Notes: generated by a model from the sequence alone, not told the origin. A DNA stretch of 64,000 bases from Comamonadaceae bacterium 2FH (GCA_005503335.1 SCMQ01000009.1:62001-126000); one strand, 5' to 3'; numbered from the stretch's first letter, positions 51,964 to 62,159 are shown. A program made the numbers and translations.

Positions 51964-51992
51964 AGTATACGTGCAAGCCGCGGTGCGGCCAA
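51964..51992 (-). promoter_or_regulatory. Promoter of metX-metW
   Basis: TTGGCC (51992-51987), a 17-bp spacer and TATACT (51969-51964) on the minus strand. The predicted start near 51957 coincides with the 5' end of the SAM-II aptamer. Confidence 0.65.
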
Positions 51993-52006
51993 TGAAGGGA
52001 AAGCCG

Positions 52007-52834
52007 ATGTCCGAGCTGTACGGCTCCGATGCCTATGCGCCGCGCGAGGTCGCGCTGCGCGTCGAATCCGTGGGCGTGGCCAAGGCACGCCTGGCCACGC
52101 TGCCGCTCTTGATGCTGGGCGTGCTGGCCGGCGTGTTCATCGGCCTGGGGGCGCTGGGCTTCGTGCTGGTCAAGTCGGACGCCACGCTGGGCTACGCCGC
52201 GGGCCAGTGGCTGGGCGGCCTGGTGTTCTCGCTCGGCCTGCTGCTGGTGGTGGTGGCCGGCGCCGAGCTGTTCACCGGCAACAACCTGCTGGTCATGGCC
52301 TGGGCCGACGGCAAGATCGGCACGGCCGAGGTGCTGCGCAATTGGACCCTGGTCAGCCTGGCCAATCTCGCGGGTGCGGCGGCGCTTGCGCTGCTGGTGT
52401 TCGCCAGCGGCCACACCGCGATGAACGAGGGCGCGATCGGCCGCACGGTACTCAAGATCGCGCTGGCCAAGCAGGAGCTGCCGGCCCTGCAGGCCTTTTG
52501 TCGCGGCGTGCTGTGCAACGTGCTGGTCTGCATGGCGGTCTGGATGGCCATGGCCGGGCGCAGCGTGGTCGACAAGGCCGTGGCCATCGTGTTCCCGATC
52601 AGCGCCTTCGTGGCGGCCGGCTTCGAGCACAGCATCGCCAACATGTACCTGTTCCCGCTGGCCCTGCTGATCCAGCAGGCCGACCCCGTTCTGCCCGGCC
52701 AGGCACTGGTGAGCTGGGGCGGCTTCGCTGCCAACCTGGGTCCGGTGATCGCCGGCAACCTGGTCGGCGGCAGCCTGGGGGTGGGCCTGAGCTACCACCT
52801 GATCTACCGGCGCGGCCAGCAGGCGGCCCCATAG
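52007..52834 (+). CDS. Formate/nitrite transporter family protein
   Basis: A 275-residue FocA/NirC-type pentameric channel protein with six predicted helices. Family motifs are GALGFVLVKSDATLGYAAGQ, the AGAELFTGNNLL block, and CRGVLCNVLVCMAVWMA, then AFVAAGFEHSIANMYL. The ATG opening MSELYGSDAYAPREV is used because AAGGGA precedes it by six bases; an in-frame ATG at 51992 is possible. It diverges from metX. Formate, nitrite or another small anion could be the substrate; no nitrite or formate enzyme is adjacent. Confidence 0.88.
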   Translation: MSELYGSDAYAPREVALRVESVGVAKARLATLPLLMLGVLAGVFIGLGALGFVLVKSDATLGYAAGQWLGGLVFSLGLLLVVVAGAELFTGNNLLVMAWADGKIGTAEVLRNWTLVSLANLAGAAALALLVFASGHTAMNEGAIGRTVLKIALAKQELPALQAFCRGVLCNVLVCMAVWMAMAGRSVVDKAVAIVFPISAFVAAGFEHSIANMYLFPLALLIQQADPVLPGQALVSWGGFAANLGPVIAGNLVGGSLGVGLSYHLIYRRGQQAAP

Positions 52835-52839
52835 GGCGA

Positions 52840-53397
52840 TCAGGCCAGCAGCGCGAACGCGCCCAGGCCGGCGAAGACGGCGGCCGAGGCCAGATGCACC
52901 ACGCGGATCGGCACGCGCCGCGTGATCGCGTCGCCCAGCCAGACCACCGGCGCGTTGGCCAGCATCATGCCCAGGGTGGTGCCGGCCACCACCCAGACCC
53001 AGGCCTGGTACTGCGCGGCCAGCATCACGGTGGCGACCTGGGTCTTGTCGCCCATCTCGGCCAGGAAGAAGGCCAGCAGCGTGGTGCCGAACACGCCCAG
53101 GCGCGGCGCGTTGCCGCCCTCGCCTTCGTCGAGCTTGTCGGGGATCAGCATCCAGACCGCCATGGCGAGGAAGGAGCCGCCCAGCACCCAGCGCAGCAGC
53201 TCGGGCCCCATCAAGCGCGTGACCCAGGTGCCCAGCGCGCCCGCGAGCGCGTGGTTGGCCAGGGTGGCGACCAGGATGCCGAGCACGATGGGCCAGGGCT
53301 TGCGAAAGCGCGCGGCCAGCAGCAGCGAGAGCAGCTGCGTCTTGTCGCCCATTTCAGCGAGCGCGACGAGGCCGGTGGAGACGAGAAAGGCTTGCAT
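52840..53397 (-). CDS. TMEM165/GDT1 (UPF0016) family manganese exporter
   Basis: A 185-residue membrane protein with six predicted helices and two copies of the family signature: ALAEMGDKTQL in helix 1 and FLAEMGDKTQV in helix 4. Bacterial members (MneA) export Mn2+. A yybP-ykoY manganese riboswitch lies in its leader, which agrees with that role. The start is the ATG opening MQAFLVSTGLVALAEMGDK. Confidence 0.9.
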   Translation of the reverse strand: MQAFLVSTGLVALAEMGDKTQLLSLLLAARFRKPWPIVLGILVATLANHALAGALGTWVTRLMGPELLRWVLGGSFLAMAVWMLIPDKLDEGEGGNAPRLGVFGTTLLAFFLAEMGDKTQVATVMLAAQYQAWVWVVAGTTLGMMLANAPVVWLGDAITRRVPIRVVHLASAAVFAGLGAFALLA

Positions 53398-53487
53398 GGA
53401 TGGCGGGGCCGGGCCGGACCGTGAGCACAAAACCAATGACCGCGCGGCATCTCCGGCCCGGCCCGCAAGGGGCAGTGGAGGCTGCGC

Positions 53488-53601
53488 AGTCAAAGGTCTC
53501 GCCAAGTCCGTAGAGCCTGTTTGCGCCATGTCCGCCGCAGGCAGACAAGTCTGTTGACGCAAACCCCTCTCGGATTCGAAGGGAGGCTACTCCCCAATGA
53601 C
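53488..53601 (-). promoter_or_regulatory. yybP-ykoY manganese riboswitch
   Basis: The minus-strand RNA contains TTGGGGAGTAGCC (53597-53585), a stem CTCCC...GAGAGGGG, GTTTGCGTCAACA, a variable hairpin, a returning GCGCAAAC, and GGCGAGACC ending near 53492. GGGGAGUAGC and GGCGAGACC are the conserved blocks of this Mn2+-sensing class. It stands about 90 nt ahead of the UPF0016 gene, its usual partner. Confidence 0.85.
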
Positions 53602-53635
53602 AGGCGCGATTTTAGCGCAATGCATCGCCCAGAAT

Positions 53636-53651
53636 TGGCGCGATTCTTGCT
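53636..53651 (+). promoter_or_regulatory. Sigma-54 promoter of amtB
   Basis: TGGCGCGATTCTTGCT fits the sigma-54 consensus TGGCRYR-N4-TTGCW at every fixed position (-24 GG and -12 GC). It lies 72 bp ahead of the amtB ATG. This predicts control by an NtrC-type activator under nitrogen limitation. Confidence 0.8.
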
Positions 53652-53723
53652 TTGTTTTGGTGCATTCCCGAGAAATCGGCGAAAAAAGCACCAATACAGA
53701 TCAATTCAATCTCAGAGGACCTT

Positions 53724-54926
53724 ATGGAAGCACTCAAACAGGGCGCGGATGCCCTGTTCATACTGCTAGGCGGCATCATGGTGCTGGCCATGCATGCCGG
53801 TTTCGCCTTTCTGGAGCTCGGCACCGTGCGCAAGAAGAACCAGGTCAACGCCTTGGTCAAGATCCTGGTCGACTTCTCGGTCTCGACCGTGGCGTATTTC
53901 CTGGTCGGCTACGGCGTGGCCTACGGCACGCATTTCTTCGTCGGCGCCGAGCAGCTGGCGGCCAAGAGCGGCTACGAGCTGGTGAAGTTCTTCTTCCTGC
54001 TGACCTTTGCTGCCGCGATCCCCGCCATCGTCTCGGGCGGCATCGCCGAGCGCGCGCGCTTCTGGCCGCAGCTGCTGGCCACCGCGGTCATCGTAGGCTT
54101 CGTCTACCCCTTCTTCGAAGGCATCGCCTGGAACCAGCATTTCGGTGTGCAGGCCTGGCTCAAGGCCCAGACCGGCGCCGAATTCCACGACTTCGCGGGT
54201 TCGGTGGTGGTGCATGCCGTGGGCGGCTGGATTGCGTTGCCGGCTGTGCTGCTGCTGGGCGCGCGCAGCAACCGCTACCGCAAGGACGGCGCCATGTCGG
54301 CCCACCCGCCGTCCAACATCCCCTTCCTGGCGCTGGGCGCCTGGATCCTGACCGTGGGCTGGTTCGGCTTCAACGTGATGAGCGCCCAGACCCTGGACAA
54401 GATCTCCGGCCTGGTCGCCGTGAACTCGCTGATGGCCATGGTGGGCGGCACCCTGGCCGCCCTGCTGCTGGGCAGGAACGACCCCGGCTTCGTGCACAAC
54501 GGCCCGCTGGCAGGCCTGGTCGCGGTCTGCGCCGGCTCGGACCTGATGCACCCGCTGGGGGCACTGGCGGTGGGCGCGGTGGCAGGCGCCCTGTTCGTGG
54601 TCATGTTCACGCTGACGCAGAACCGCTGGAAGATCGACGACGTGCTGGGCGTGTGGCCGCTGCACGGCCTGTGCGGCGCCTGGGGCGGCGTGGCGGCCGG
54701 CCTGTTCGGCAGCCCCGCGCTGGGCGGCCTCGGCGGCGTGAGCCTGGGCGCGCAGCTGCTGGGCACGGGCCTGGGCCTGGCCTGGGCGCTGGCCGGCGGC
54801 TTCCTGGTCTACGGCCTGCTCAAGGCGACGCTGGGCCTCAGGCTGAGCCAGGAGGCGGAGTTCGACGGCGCCGACCTCAGCATCCACAAGATCAGTGCCA
54901 CGCCGGAGCGCGAAGCGAGCTGGTAA
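53724..54926 (+). CDS. amtB: Ammonium transporter AmtB
   Basis: A 400-residue Amt-family channel with eleven predicted helices and no cleaved signal peptide. Family blocks include MHAGFAFLELGTVRKKNQVN, FAGSVVVHAVGGWIAL with the first pore histidine, WFGFNVMSAQ, and VWPLHGLCGAWGGVAAG with the second. GAGGA precedes the ATG at a short distance (4 bp). It has a sigma-54 promoter but no adjacent glnK gene, unlike many amtB loci, so its P-II partner must be encoded elsewhere. Confidence 0.93.
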   Translation: MEALKQGADALFILLGGIMVLAMHAGFAFLELGTVRKKNQVNALVKILVDFSVSTVAYFLVGYGVAYGTHFFVGAEQLAAKSGYELVKFFFLLTFAAAIPAIVSGGIAERARFWPQLLATAVIVGFVYPFFEGIAWNQHFGVQAWLKAQTGAEFHDFAGSVVVHAVGGWIALPAVLLLGARSNRYRKDGAMSAHPPSNIPFLALGAWILTVGWFGFNVMSAQTLDKISGLVAVNSLMAMVGGTLAALLLGRNDPGFVHNGPLAGLVAVCAGSDLMHPLGALAVGAVAGALFVVMFTLTQNRWKIDDVLGVWPLHGLCGAWGGVAAGLFGSPALGGLGGVSLGAQLLGTGLGLAWALAGGFLVYGLLKATLGLRLSQEAEFDGADLSIHKISATPEREASW

Positions 54927-54944
54927 AACCACACAGGCGACATG

Positions 54945-54956
54945 TGGCGCATAATG
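54945..54956 (+). promoter_or_regulatory. Shared element TGGCGCATAATG upstream of the first RRM gene
   Basis: The identical 12-mer occurs 146 bp before this gene and 150 bp before its paralogue (55565-55576). CATAAT could be a -10 box. If so, both mRNAs carry leaders of about 130 nt. Confidence 0.45.
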
Positions 54957-55049
54957 CGAGAGTGTCGCTCTAAACAGCCGCACATGATTGCGGTGTTTTG
55001 GTCAGTTTCGCGTTCCATAAGATTCACGGATTTGTTGACGGCGTAAAGC

Positions 55050-55085
55050 GGACTCCATCGCGTTTTTGCATCTCTTGAGGAGTCC
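55050..55085 (+). promoter_or_regulatory. Leader hairpin pairing with the ribosome site of the first RRM gene
   Basis: GGACTCC (55050-55056) is complementary to GGAGTCC (55079-55085), which contains the ribosome binding site AGGAG ahead of the ATG at 55091. The 22-base loop and position match the equivalent hairpin of the paralogue. Confidence 0.55.
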
Positions 55086-55090
55086 CTTCC

Positions 55091-55453
55091 ATGGGCAACA
55101 AACTTTACGTGGGCAACCTGCCCTATTCTTTCAGCGACTCTGACATGGCCCAGGCCTTCGGCCAGTTCGGCAATGTCTCCAGCGCCAAGGTCATGATGGA
55201 GCGCGACACCGGCCGCTCCAAGGGCTTCGGCTTTGTCGAAATGGGCAGCGATGCCGAGGCGCAAGCCGCCATCAAGGGCATGAACGGCCAGAACATGGGT
55301 GGCCGCAACCTGGTGGTCAACGAAGCCCGCCCGATGGAATCGCGCCCCCCGCGCAGCGGTGGCGGCGGCTTTGGCGGCGGTGGTGGTGGCGGCTACGGCG
55401 GCGGTGGCCGCAGTGGTGGCGGCTACGGTGGCGGCGGCCGCGGCGGCTACTGA
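55091..55453 (+). CDS. Glycine-rich RRM RNA-binding protein (copy 1)
   Basis: A 120-residue protein with one RNA recognition motif (residues 1 to about 80) and a Gly/Arg/Tyr tail. RNP2 is KLYVGNL and RNP1 is RSKGFGFVEM, both intact. The tail is made of GGYGGGG-type repeats. Such proteins are cold-inducible RNA chaperones in cyanobacteria and several proteobacteria. It is a tandem paralogue of the gene at 55715 and is followed by its own terminator. Confidence 0.92.
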   Translation: MGNKLYVGNLPYSFSDSDMAQAFGQFGNVSSAKVMMERDTGRSKGFGFVEMGSDAEAQAAIKGMNGQNMGGRNLVVNEARPMESRPPRSGGGGFGGGGGGGYGGGGRSGGGYGGGGRGGY

Positions 55454-55476
55454 GCCCTGCGTCGATATCCGAACTG

Positions 55477-55500
55477 AAAAGGGCCTGCGGGCCCTTTTTT
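55477..55500 (+). terminator. Terminator after the first RRM gene
   Basis: AAAAGGGCC / GGCCCTTTT, a 9-bp stem with loop TGCG, ending in a run of six T. Confidence 0.85.
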
Positions 55501-55564
55501 CATGCCGATGCTGGTTTTCCCCAACACTTTGGCGCAAAAAACACTTGCAAAAGCCCGTACGGTA

Positions 55565-55576
55565 TGGCGCATAATG
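55565..55576 (+). promoter_or_regulatory. Shared element TGGCGCATAATG upstream of the second RRM gene
   Basis: Identical to 54945-54956. TTGCAA lies about 19 bp before CATAAT, a weak -35 match. Confidence 0.45.
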
Positions 55577-55671
55577 ACCCGGCGCAGGTTCCAGTGCCCG
55601 CGCCAAAGTTTGCGGTGCGCAGCTCAGTCTCGCTTCCTTACGGTGTTCTGCGGTTTGTTGAATGCGTTTTC

Positions 55672-55710
55672 GGGACTCCATCGCTTTGTTTATGTGTTTT
55701 TAGGAGTCCC
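55672..55710 (+). promoter_or_regulatory. Leader hairpin pairing with the ribosome site of the second RRM gene
   Basis: GGGACTCC (55672-55679) pairs perfectly with GGAGTCCC (55703-55710) around a 23-base loop. The right arm contains the AGGAG site for the ATG at 55715. Apart from the arms and CCATCGC, the loop sequence differs from the first gene, so the pairing rather than the sequence is kept. Confidence 0.6.
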
Positions 55711-55714
55711 TTGC

Positions 55715-56215
55715 ATGGGCAACAAACTCTACGTCGGCAACCTGCCTTACTCGGTGCGTGACGGCGACCTCGAACAGGCCTTCAGCCAGTTCGGTTCCGT
55801 GACCAGCGCCAAAGTCATGATGGAGCGCGACACCGGCCGCTCCAAGGGCTTCGGCTTCGTCGAAATGGGCAGTGACGCCGAGGCGCAAGCCGCCATCAAC
55901 GGCATGAACGGCCAGCCCCTGGGCGGCCGCAGCGTAGTGGTCAACGAAGCCCGCCCCATGGAAGCCCGTCCCCCGCGCAGCGGCGGCGGTGGTTTCGGCG
56001 GTGGTGGTGGCGGCTACGGCGGCGGTGGCGGTGGCCGCAGTGGTGGCGGCGGCTACGGCGGCGGTGGTGGTGGTGGCGGCCGTCGTGAAGGCGGCGGTGG
56101 CGGCTACGGTGGCGGCCAGGACGGCGGCTTCCGCAGCCCCTACGGCTCGGGCCCGCGCGGCGGCGGCGGCCGTCGTGAAGGCGGCGGCGGTGGCGGCTAC
56201 GGCGGCGGCTACTGA
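55715..56215 (+). CDS. Glycine-rich RRM RNA-binding protein (copy 2)
   Basis: A 166-residue paralogue. The RRM is nearly identical to copy 1 over RNP1 and its flanks, and diverges mainly in SVRDGDLEQAFSQFGSVT and in the tail. The tail is longer, with GGGGYGGGG blocks interrupted by RREGG and a GGFRSPYGSGPRGGG segment, so it adds arginine- and aromatic-rich RNA-binding or self-associating sequence. It has its own leader and terminator, so the two genes are probably separate transcripts from a tandem duplication. Confidence 0.92.
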   Translation: MGNKLYVGNLPYSVRDGDLEQAFSQFGSVTSAKVMMERDTGRSKGFGFVEMGSDAEAQAAINGMNGQPLGGRSVVVNEARPMEARPPRSGGGGFGGGGGGYGGGGGGRSGGGGYGGGGGGGGRREGGGGGYGGGQDGGFRSPYGSGPRGGGGRREGGGGGGYGGGY

Positions 56216-56232
56216 GCCCTCACAGGCATGAC

Positions 56233-56256
56233 AAAGGCTCCCTCGGGAGCCTTTTT
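56233..56256 (+). terminator. Terminator after the second RRM gene
   Basis: AAAGGCTCCC / GGGAGCCTTT, a 10-bp stem with a two-base spacer (effectively a CTCG loop), then TT. It lies just before the convergent hutG stop. Confidence 0.85.
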
Positions 56257-56274
56257 GCTTATGAAGCGGCGCGC

Positions 56275-57087
56275 TCAGCCGCGCTCGACGAAGCCCAGCA
56301 CCGCCTCCAGCATGGCGCGCAGATGCGGCTGCACGCGCGCGGCGCGCGCCGGGTCCCAGGCAAAGGGCGGGGCTTCCCCCATGTAGCTGCCGAGGGTCAT
56401 CTCGAGCTGGATCGCCTGCACGCCTGCTTGCGGCCGGCCGTACTGGCGCGTGATGTAGCCACCCTTGAAGCGGCCGTTGAGCACGGCGCTGAAGCCCGGC
56501 GCATCCTGCGCAATCTGGTGGACCGCCCGGGCCAGGGCCGGGTCGCAGCTGGCGCCGTCGGCCGTGCCGAGGTTGAAGTCGGGCAGGCGGCCCTCGAAGA
56601 AGCGCGGCAGCACCGAACGTATCGAATGCGCGTCCCACAGCGCGACGCTGTCGTGCTGCTCGCGCAGCCGCGCCAGCTCCTGCTGCAAGGCCGCATGGTA
56701 GGGCTGCCAGATGGCCTCGCGCCGCGCCGCGATCTCGGCCGCGTCGGGCGGATCGCCCGCGGCATAGAGCGGCTGCCTGTCGAAGCTGTCGACCGGGCAC
56801 AGGCCCGTCGTGTCCTGGCCCGGGTAGAGGTTCTGGTCGTCGGGCGGGCGGTTCAGGTCCACCACGTAGCGCGAATGCGTGGCCTGCAGCACCGAGGCGC
56901 CCAGCTCGCGCGCGAAGTCGTAGAGCTGGTCGAGATGCCAGTCGGTGTCGGGCAGGGCCTGCGCGGCCGGGCTCAGGCGCGCGGCGATGGCCGGCGGCAC
57001 ATGGGTGCCCACATGGGGAATGGAGACCAGCAGCGGGCGATGGCCGCGGTGCAGGACGAAGGGCGGTTCGGTGGTGATCGCGGGCAT
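56275..57087 (-). CDS. hutG: N-formylglutamate deformylase
   Basis: A 270-residue N-formylglutamate amidohydrolase, last step of the five-step histidine route, giving glutamate and formate. Visible blocks are LVSIPHVGTHVPP near residue 20, ATHSRYVVDLNRPPDDQNLY, the metal-site LWDAHSIRSV, and NGRFKGGYITRQYG. It is the last gene of the minus-strand hut operon, 9 bp after hutF. Confidence 0.92.
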   Translation of the reverse strand: MPAITTEPPFVLHRGHRPLLVSIPHVGTHVPPAIAARLSPAAQALPDTDWHLDQLYDFARELGASVLQATHSRYVVDLNRPPDDQNLYPGQDTTGLCPVDSFDRQPLYAAGDPPDAAEIAARREAIWQPYHAALQQELARLREQHDSVALWDAHSIRSVLPRFFEGRLPDFNLGTADGASCDPALARAVHQIAQDAPGFSAVLNGRFKGGYITRQYGRPQAGVQAIQLEMTLGSYMGEAPPFAWDPARAARVQPHLRAMLEAVLGFVERG

Positions 57088-57096
57088 GAGCGGGGT

Positions 57097-58488
57097 TCAG
57101 TTCGGTGATTCGGACAGCAGGCGGGCGCGCGCGGCGACGAAGGCCCGGGCCGCGTCGTCGTGCAGCGCATGACGGCCGGCACGCGCCCGCTCGCGGCCGC
57201 CCACCCAGACGCCGTCCAGCGCCGAGCCGCGCGAGCTCGCGAACACATGGGCCGAGAGCATCTCGGGCGCGGGCAGGCCGGCCAGGGCCAGGTGGCCGGC
57301 GGCCAGCACCACGAAGTCGGCCTGCTGGCCCGGCGCCAGGCCGGCCAGCTCGCGGCCCGCGGCCCGGGCGCCGCCGGCCACAGCGGCCAGAGTCATGGCC
57401 GTGGCCACCTGGGGCTGGGCCGCCGAGGCCAGCACGTTGCGCTGGCGCAGCGCCAGGCGCTGGCTGTACTCGAGCAGCATGATCTCCTCGGCCGCGTTGA
57501 CGCAGGCATGGCTGTCCGAGCCCAGGCCCCAGGCGCCGCCCAGCTGCTGCCAGCGCGCCATGTCGAAGATGCCGTCGCCCAGGTTGGCCTCGGTGCTGGG
57601 GCAGATGCCGGCCACGGCGCCGCTGCGCGCGGCCTGGGCGTATTCCTCGGGCGTCATGTGCGTGGCATGGACCAGGCACCAGCGCGCGTCGACCGGCGCG
57701 TGGTCGAGCAGCCAGGCCACGGGACGCTGGCCGCTCCAGGCCAGGCAGTCGTCGACTTCCTGGGTCTGCTCGGCGATGTGGATGTGGATGGGCGCACCGG
57801 CATCCAGCGCGGCCAGGCCGGCCAGCGCCTCGCCCAGGCTGTCGGGCGGCACGGCGCGCAGCGAGTGCGGGGCCAGGCCCAGTCGGGCGCCCTGGGCCCG
57901 GCAGTCGGGCGCCAGCCGCGCCAGCAGGGCCAGCATGTCGTCGGTGCCGCGTATGAAGCGCGCCTGGTCGGCGCGCGGCGCCTGGCCACCGAAGCCGCTG
58001 CTCTGGTAGAGCACGGGCAGCAGGGTCAGGCCTATGCCCGCGCGCTGCGCCGCGCGCAGCAGGGCCTGGGCCAGCGTGGCGTCGTCGGCATAGGGCCGGC
58101 CGTCGCTGTCGTGGTGCAGGTAGTGGAACTCGCAGACCGCGGTGTAGCCGGCTTCGAGCATCTCGACGTAGAGCCAAGTCGCGATGGCCTCGAGCTGCTC
58201 GGGCGTGATGCGCGCGGCGAAGCGGTACATCAGCTGGCGCCAGCTCCAGAAGCTGTCCTGGGCCGCGCCGCGGTATTCGGTCAGGCCGGCGAAGGCGCGC
58301 TGGAAGGCATGCGAGTGCAGGTTGGGCAGGCCGGGGACCACGGGGCCCACCGCCCGCGCCACGCCCTGAGGCGCGGCGCTGCCCGGCAGGACCTCGGCGA
58401 GCCGGCCCTGGTCGTTCCAGCGCAACAGCACGTCGCGCGCCCAGCCAGAGGGCAGCAGCGCGTCGGCCGCGAACAGGGCGCCACTCAT
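57097..58488 (-). CDS. hutF: Formimidoylglutamate deiminase
   Basis: A 463-residue amidohydrolase-superfamily enzyme that converts N-formimino-L-glutamate to N-formylglutamate. The metal-binding [17 protein letters not shown] is near residue 57, with [26 protein letters not shown] and the aspartate in [11 protein letters not shown] downstream. The ATG overlaps the hutI stop as ATGA. Confidence 0.92.
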   Translation of the reverse strand: MSGALFAADALLPSGWARDVLLRWNDQGRLAEVLPGSAAPQGVARAVGPVVPGLPNLHSHAFQRAFAGLTEYRGAAQDSFWSWRQLMYRFAARITPEQLEAIATWLYVEMLEAGYTAVCEFHYLHHDSDGRPYADDATLAQALLRAAQRAGIGLTLLPVLYQSSGFGGQAPRADQARFIRGTDDMLALLARLAPDCRAQGARLGLAPHSLRAVPPDSLGEALAGLAALDAGAPIHIHIAEQTQEVDDCLAWSGQRPVAWLLDHAPVDARWCLVHATHMTPEEYAQAARSGAVAGICPSTEANLGDGIFDMARWQQLGGAWGLGSDSHACVNAAEEIMLLEYSQRLALRQRNVLASAAQPQVATAMTLAAVAGGARAAGRELAGLAPGQQADFVVLAAGHLALAGLPAPEMLSAHVFASSRGSALDGVWVGGRERARAGRHALHDDAARAFVAARARLLSESPN

Positions 58489-59732
58489 GGCCGGCCCTCC
58501 GCAATGCGGCCTTGACGCACCACGCAGCGCATGGGGCGCTGGCCGAACCAGTAGGCCAGCTCGGCCGCTTCCTTCAGGTCCCAGAGCACGAAGTTGGCGG
58601 GGCGGCCGGCCTCCAGCGCGCCATGCGTGGCCTGCAGGCCCAGGGCGCGGGCCGCGTGGCGCGTGACGCCGGCCAGGGCCTCGGGCACGGTCAGGCGGAA
58701 CAGGGTGCAGGCCATGTTCATCATGAGCAGCAGGCTCAGGCAGGGCGAGGTGCCGGGGTTGTGGTCGGTAGCGACCGCCATGGGCACGCCGGCCTCGCGC
58801 AGGGCCTCGATCGGCGGCAGATGGGTGTCGCGCAGCGCGTAGTAGGCGCCGGGCAGCAGCACGGCCACGCTGCCGGCCTGCTTCATGGCCGCGATGCCCT
58901 GGGCGGAGAGATGCTCGATGTGGTCGCAGGAGAGCGCGCCGTAGCGCGCCGCCAGCGCCGCGCCGCCCATGTCGGAGAGCTGCTCGGCATGCAGCTTGAC
59001 CGGCAGGCCCAGAGCCTGCGCGGCCTGGAACACCTGCTCGGTCTCGGCCAGCGAAAAGCCTATGCGCTCGCAGAATACATCGACCGCGTCGATCAGGCCC
59101 TCGGCCGCCAGGGCCGGCAGCATATCGCGGCACACCAGGTCTATGTAGTCGCCGCTGCGGCCCGCGTATTCCGGCGGCAGGGCATGGGCGCCGAGGAAGC
59201 TGGTGCGCACCGTGAGGCCATGGGCCTGGCCCAGGCGCCGCGCCACGCGCAGCTGCTTGCGCTCATGCTCGAGCGCGAGGCCGTAGCCCGACTTGATCTC
59301 GATCGCGCAAACGCCTTCGGCCAGCAGCGGCTGCAGGCGGGCCGAGGCGCTTTCGAACAGCTGGTCCTCGCTGGCCTCGCGCGTGGCGCGCACGGTGGAA
59401 ACGATGCCGCCGCCGGCGCGCGAAATCTCCTCGTAGCTGGCGCCGGCCAGGCGCAGCGCGAACTCGTTCGCGCGCTGGCCGCCGTAGACCAGGTGGGTGT
59501 GGCAGTCGACCAGGCCCGGCGTGACCAGGGCGCCGCCAGCGTCGAAGCGCGGCAGGCCGGCGTAGACCGCGGGCAGCGCGGCGCCGGCGCCTATCCAGGC
59601 GATCTGGCCCTGGCGCACCACGATGGCGGCGTCCGCCAAGCCCTCGGAATGCGCCTCGCCGGCCAGGGCGCCGGGCGCGAGCCTGAGGTGCTGCCACAGG
59701 CCGTCGGCCGAGGGATGTTGGGAATGGTTCAT
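58485..59732 (-). CDS. hutI: Imidazolonepropionase
   Basis: A 415-residue amidohydrolase that opens imidazolonepropionate to formiminoglutamate. Metal ligands are in [17 protein letters not shown] (His-X-His), later histidines in [15 protein letters not shown] and SCDHIEHLS, and the aspartate in [11 protein letters not shown]. Length is usual. It starts 7 bp after the hutD stop. Confidence 0.95.
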   Translation of the reverse strand: MNHSQHPSADGLWQHLRLAPGALAGEAHSEGLADAAIVVRQGQIAWIGAGAALPAVYAGLPRFDAGGALVTPGLVDCHTHLVYGGQRANEFALRLAGASYEEISRAGGGIVSTVRATREASEDQLFESASARLQPLLAEGVCAIEIKSGYGLALEHERKQLRVARRLGQAHGLTVRTSFLGAHALPPEYAGRSGDYIDLVCRDMLPALAAEGLIDAVDVFCERIGFSLAETEQVFQAAQALGLPVKLHAEQLSDMGGAALAARYGALSCDHIEHLSAQGIAAMKQAGSVAVLLPGAYYALRDTHLPPIEALREAGVPMAVATDHNPGTSPCLSLLLMMNMACTLFRLTVPEALAGVTRHAARALGLQATHGALEAGRPANFVLWDLKEAAELAYWFGQRPMRCVVRQGRIAEGRP

Positions 59733-59739
59733 GTCGCGC

Positions 59740-60348
59740 TCACGAAGAAGAAGGAGAGGCGGGCCAGAGCTGCACCGAGATCATGGCAGCGTCCGCCGTG
59801 ACGGGTGTGAGCTGCCAGCGCGGGCCGCCCGCATGCCACCACAGGCCCTGGCCGCGCTGCAGGGATTGCGGGTCCGCGGCCCCATGCAGCGCCTGCAGCT
59901 GCCAGGCGCCCCGGGCCGCGAACAGCAGGCCTTGCGGGCAGGCGGGCAGCTCGGCCGCCTCGCGCAGCACGCGCAGCTCTGCGCGCAGCGCCGCGCGGCG
60001 CGTCATGAGGTTGAAGTCGCTCGACGCGCCGGCCAGCAGGCGGGCCTCGATCGCGGCCTCGCCGGCGAAGGCGAACGGGGCCAGCGCTGTGTCGAGCCTA
60101 TGCTCCACAGCGCCGTCGGGCGAGCTGAGCCGCACGCCGCCGCCGCCGTCGAGCAGCAGGATCTGGCGGTCCACGCCGGCGAAGACCGAGAACGGACCGT
60201 CGGCCGCGATGCTGGCGATGCTGACGCGCGCCTCGAAGTCGGCCAGACCCGCGCCCGGCGGCCAGCAGGCGATCTCGCGCGTCACGCCGCCGCCGTTCTT
60301 CCAGGGCGTGGCGGGCAAGGCAGCCCGGTCGAAGCGGTGCAGCACCAT
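59740..60348 (-). CDS. hutD: HutD-family protein
   Basis: A 202-residue cupin-like protein of the HutD family. It opens with [20 protein letters not shown], has [23 protein letters not shown] and DFNLMTRR, all recognisable family blocks. HutD is proposed to set an upper limit on hut expression in Pseudomonas; its biochemical role is not settled. The ATG opening [12 protein letters not shown] is used. It lies between hutU and hutI in the operon. Confidence 0.88.
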   Translation of the reverse strand: MVLHRFDRAALPATPWKNGGGVTREIACWPPGAGLADFEARVSIASIAADGPFSVFAGVDRQILLLDGGGGVRLSSPDGAVEHRLDTALAPFAFAGEAAIEARLLAGASSDFNLMTRRAALRAELRVLREAAELPACPQGLLFAARGAWQLQALHGAADPQSLQRGQGLWWHAGGPRWQLTPVTADAAMISVQLWPASPSSS

Positions 60349-60371
60349 GTCTTGCTTCCGGTGCGCGGGCC

Positions 60372-62084
<1,713 letters not shown>

Positions 62085-62108
62085 GGCAGGTTCCTTGGGG
62101 TTTACAGT

Positions 62109-62122
62109 CTTGTCTATACAGG
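62109..62122. promoter_or_regulatory. Putative HutC operator
   Basis: CTTGTCTATACAGG is a near-palindrome resembling the CTTGTATATACAAG-type HutC sites of Pseudomonas. It lies between hutC and hutU, 25 bp ahead of the hutU start. Confidence 0.6.
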
Positions 62123-62159
62123 TGGTTGCGGCGTCGAGCTCGAGGGCCAGGCCCGGTCT

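Noticed and set aside
53511-53570. Palindrome resembling the element in rubrerythrin
   Set aside because: It is explained as the GUUUGCGUC/GCGCAAAC stem region of the yybP-ykoY riboswitch, and the arms do not match the 53-bp element.
53658-53693. TGGTGC and GCACCA arms as an NtrC binding site
   Set aside because: The arms are 24 bp apart, oriented inside-out relative to the usual NtrC palindrome, and lie downstream of the sigma-54 promoter.
55350-56215. GGC-rich tandem repeats in the RRM genes as a CRISPR or satellite
   Set aside because: They encode the glycine-rich tails in frame and have no spacer structure.
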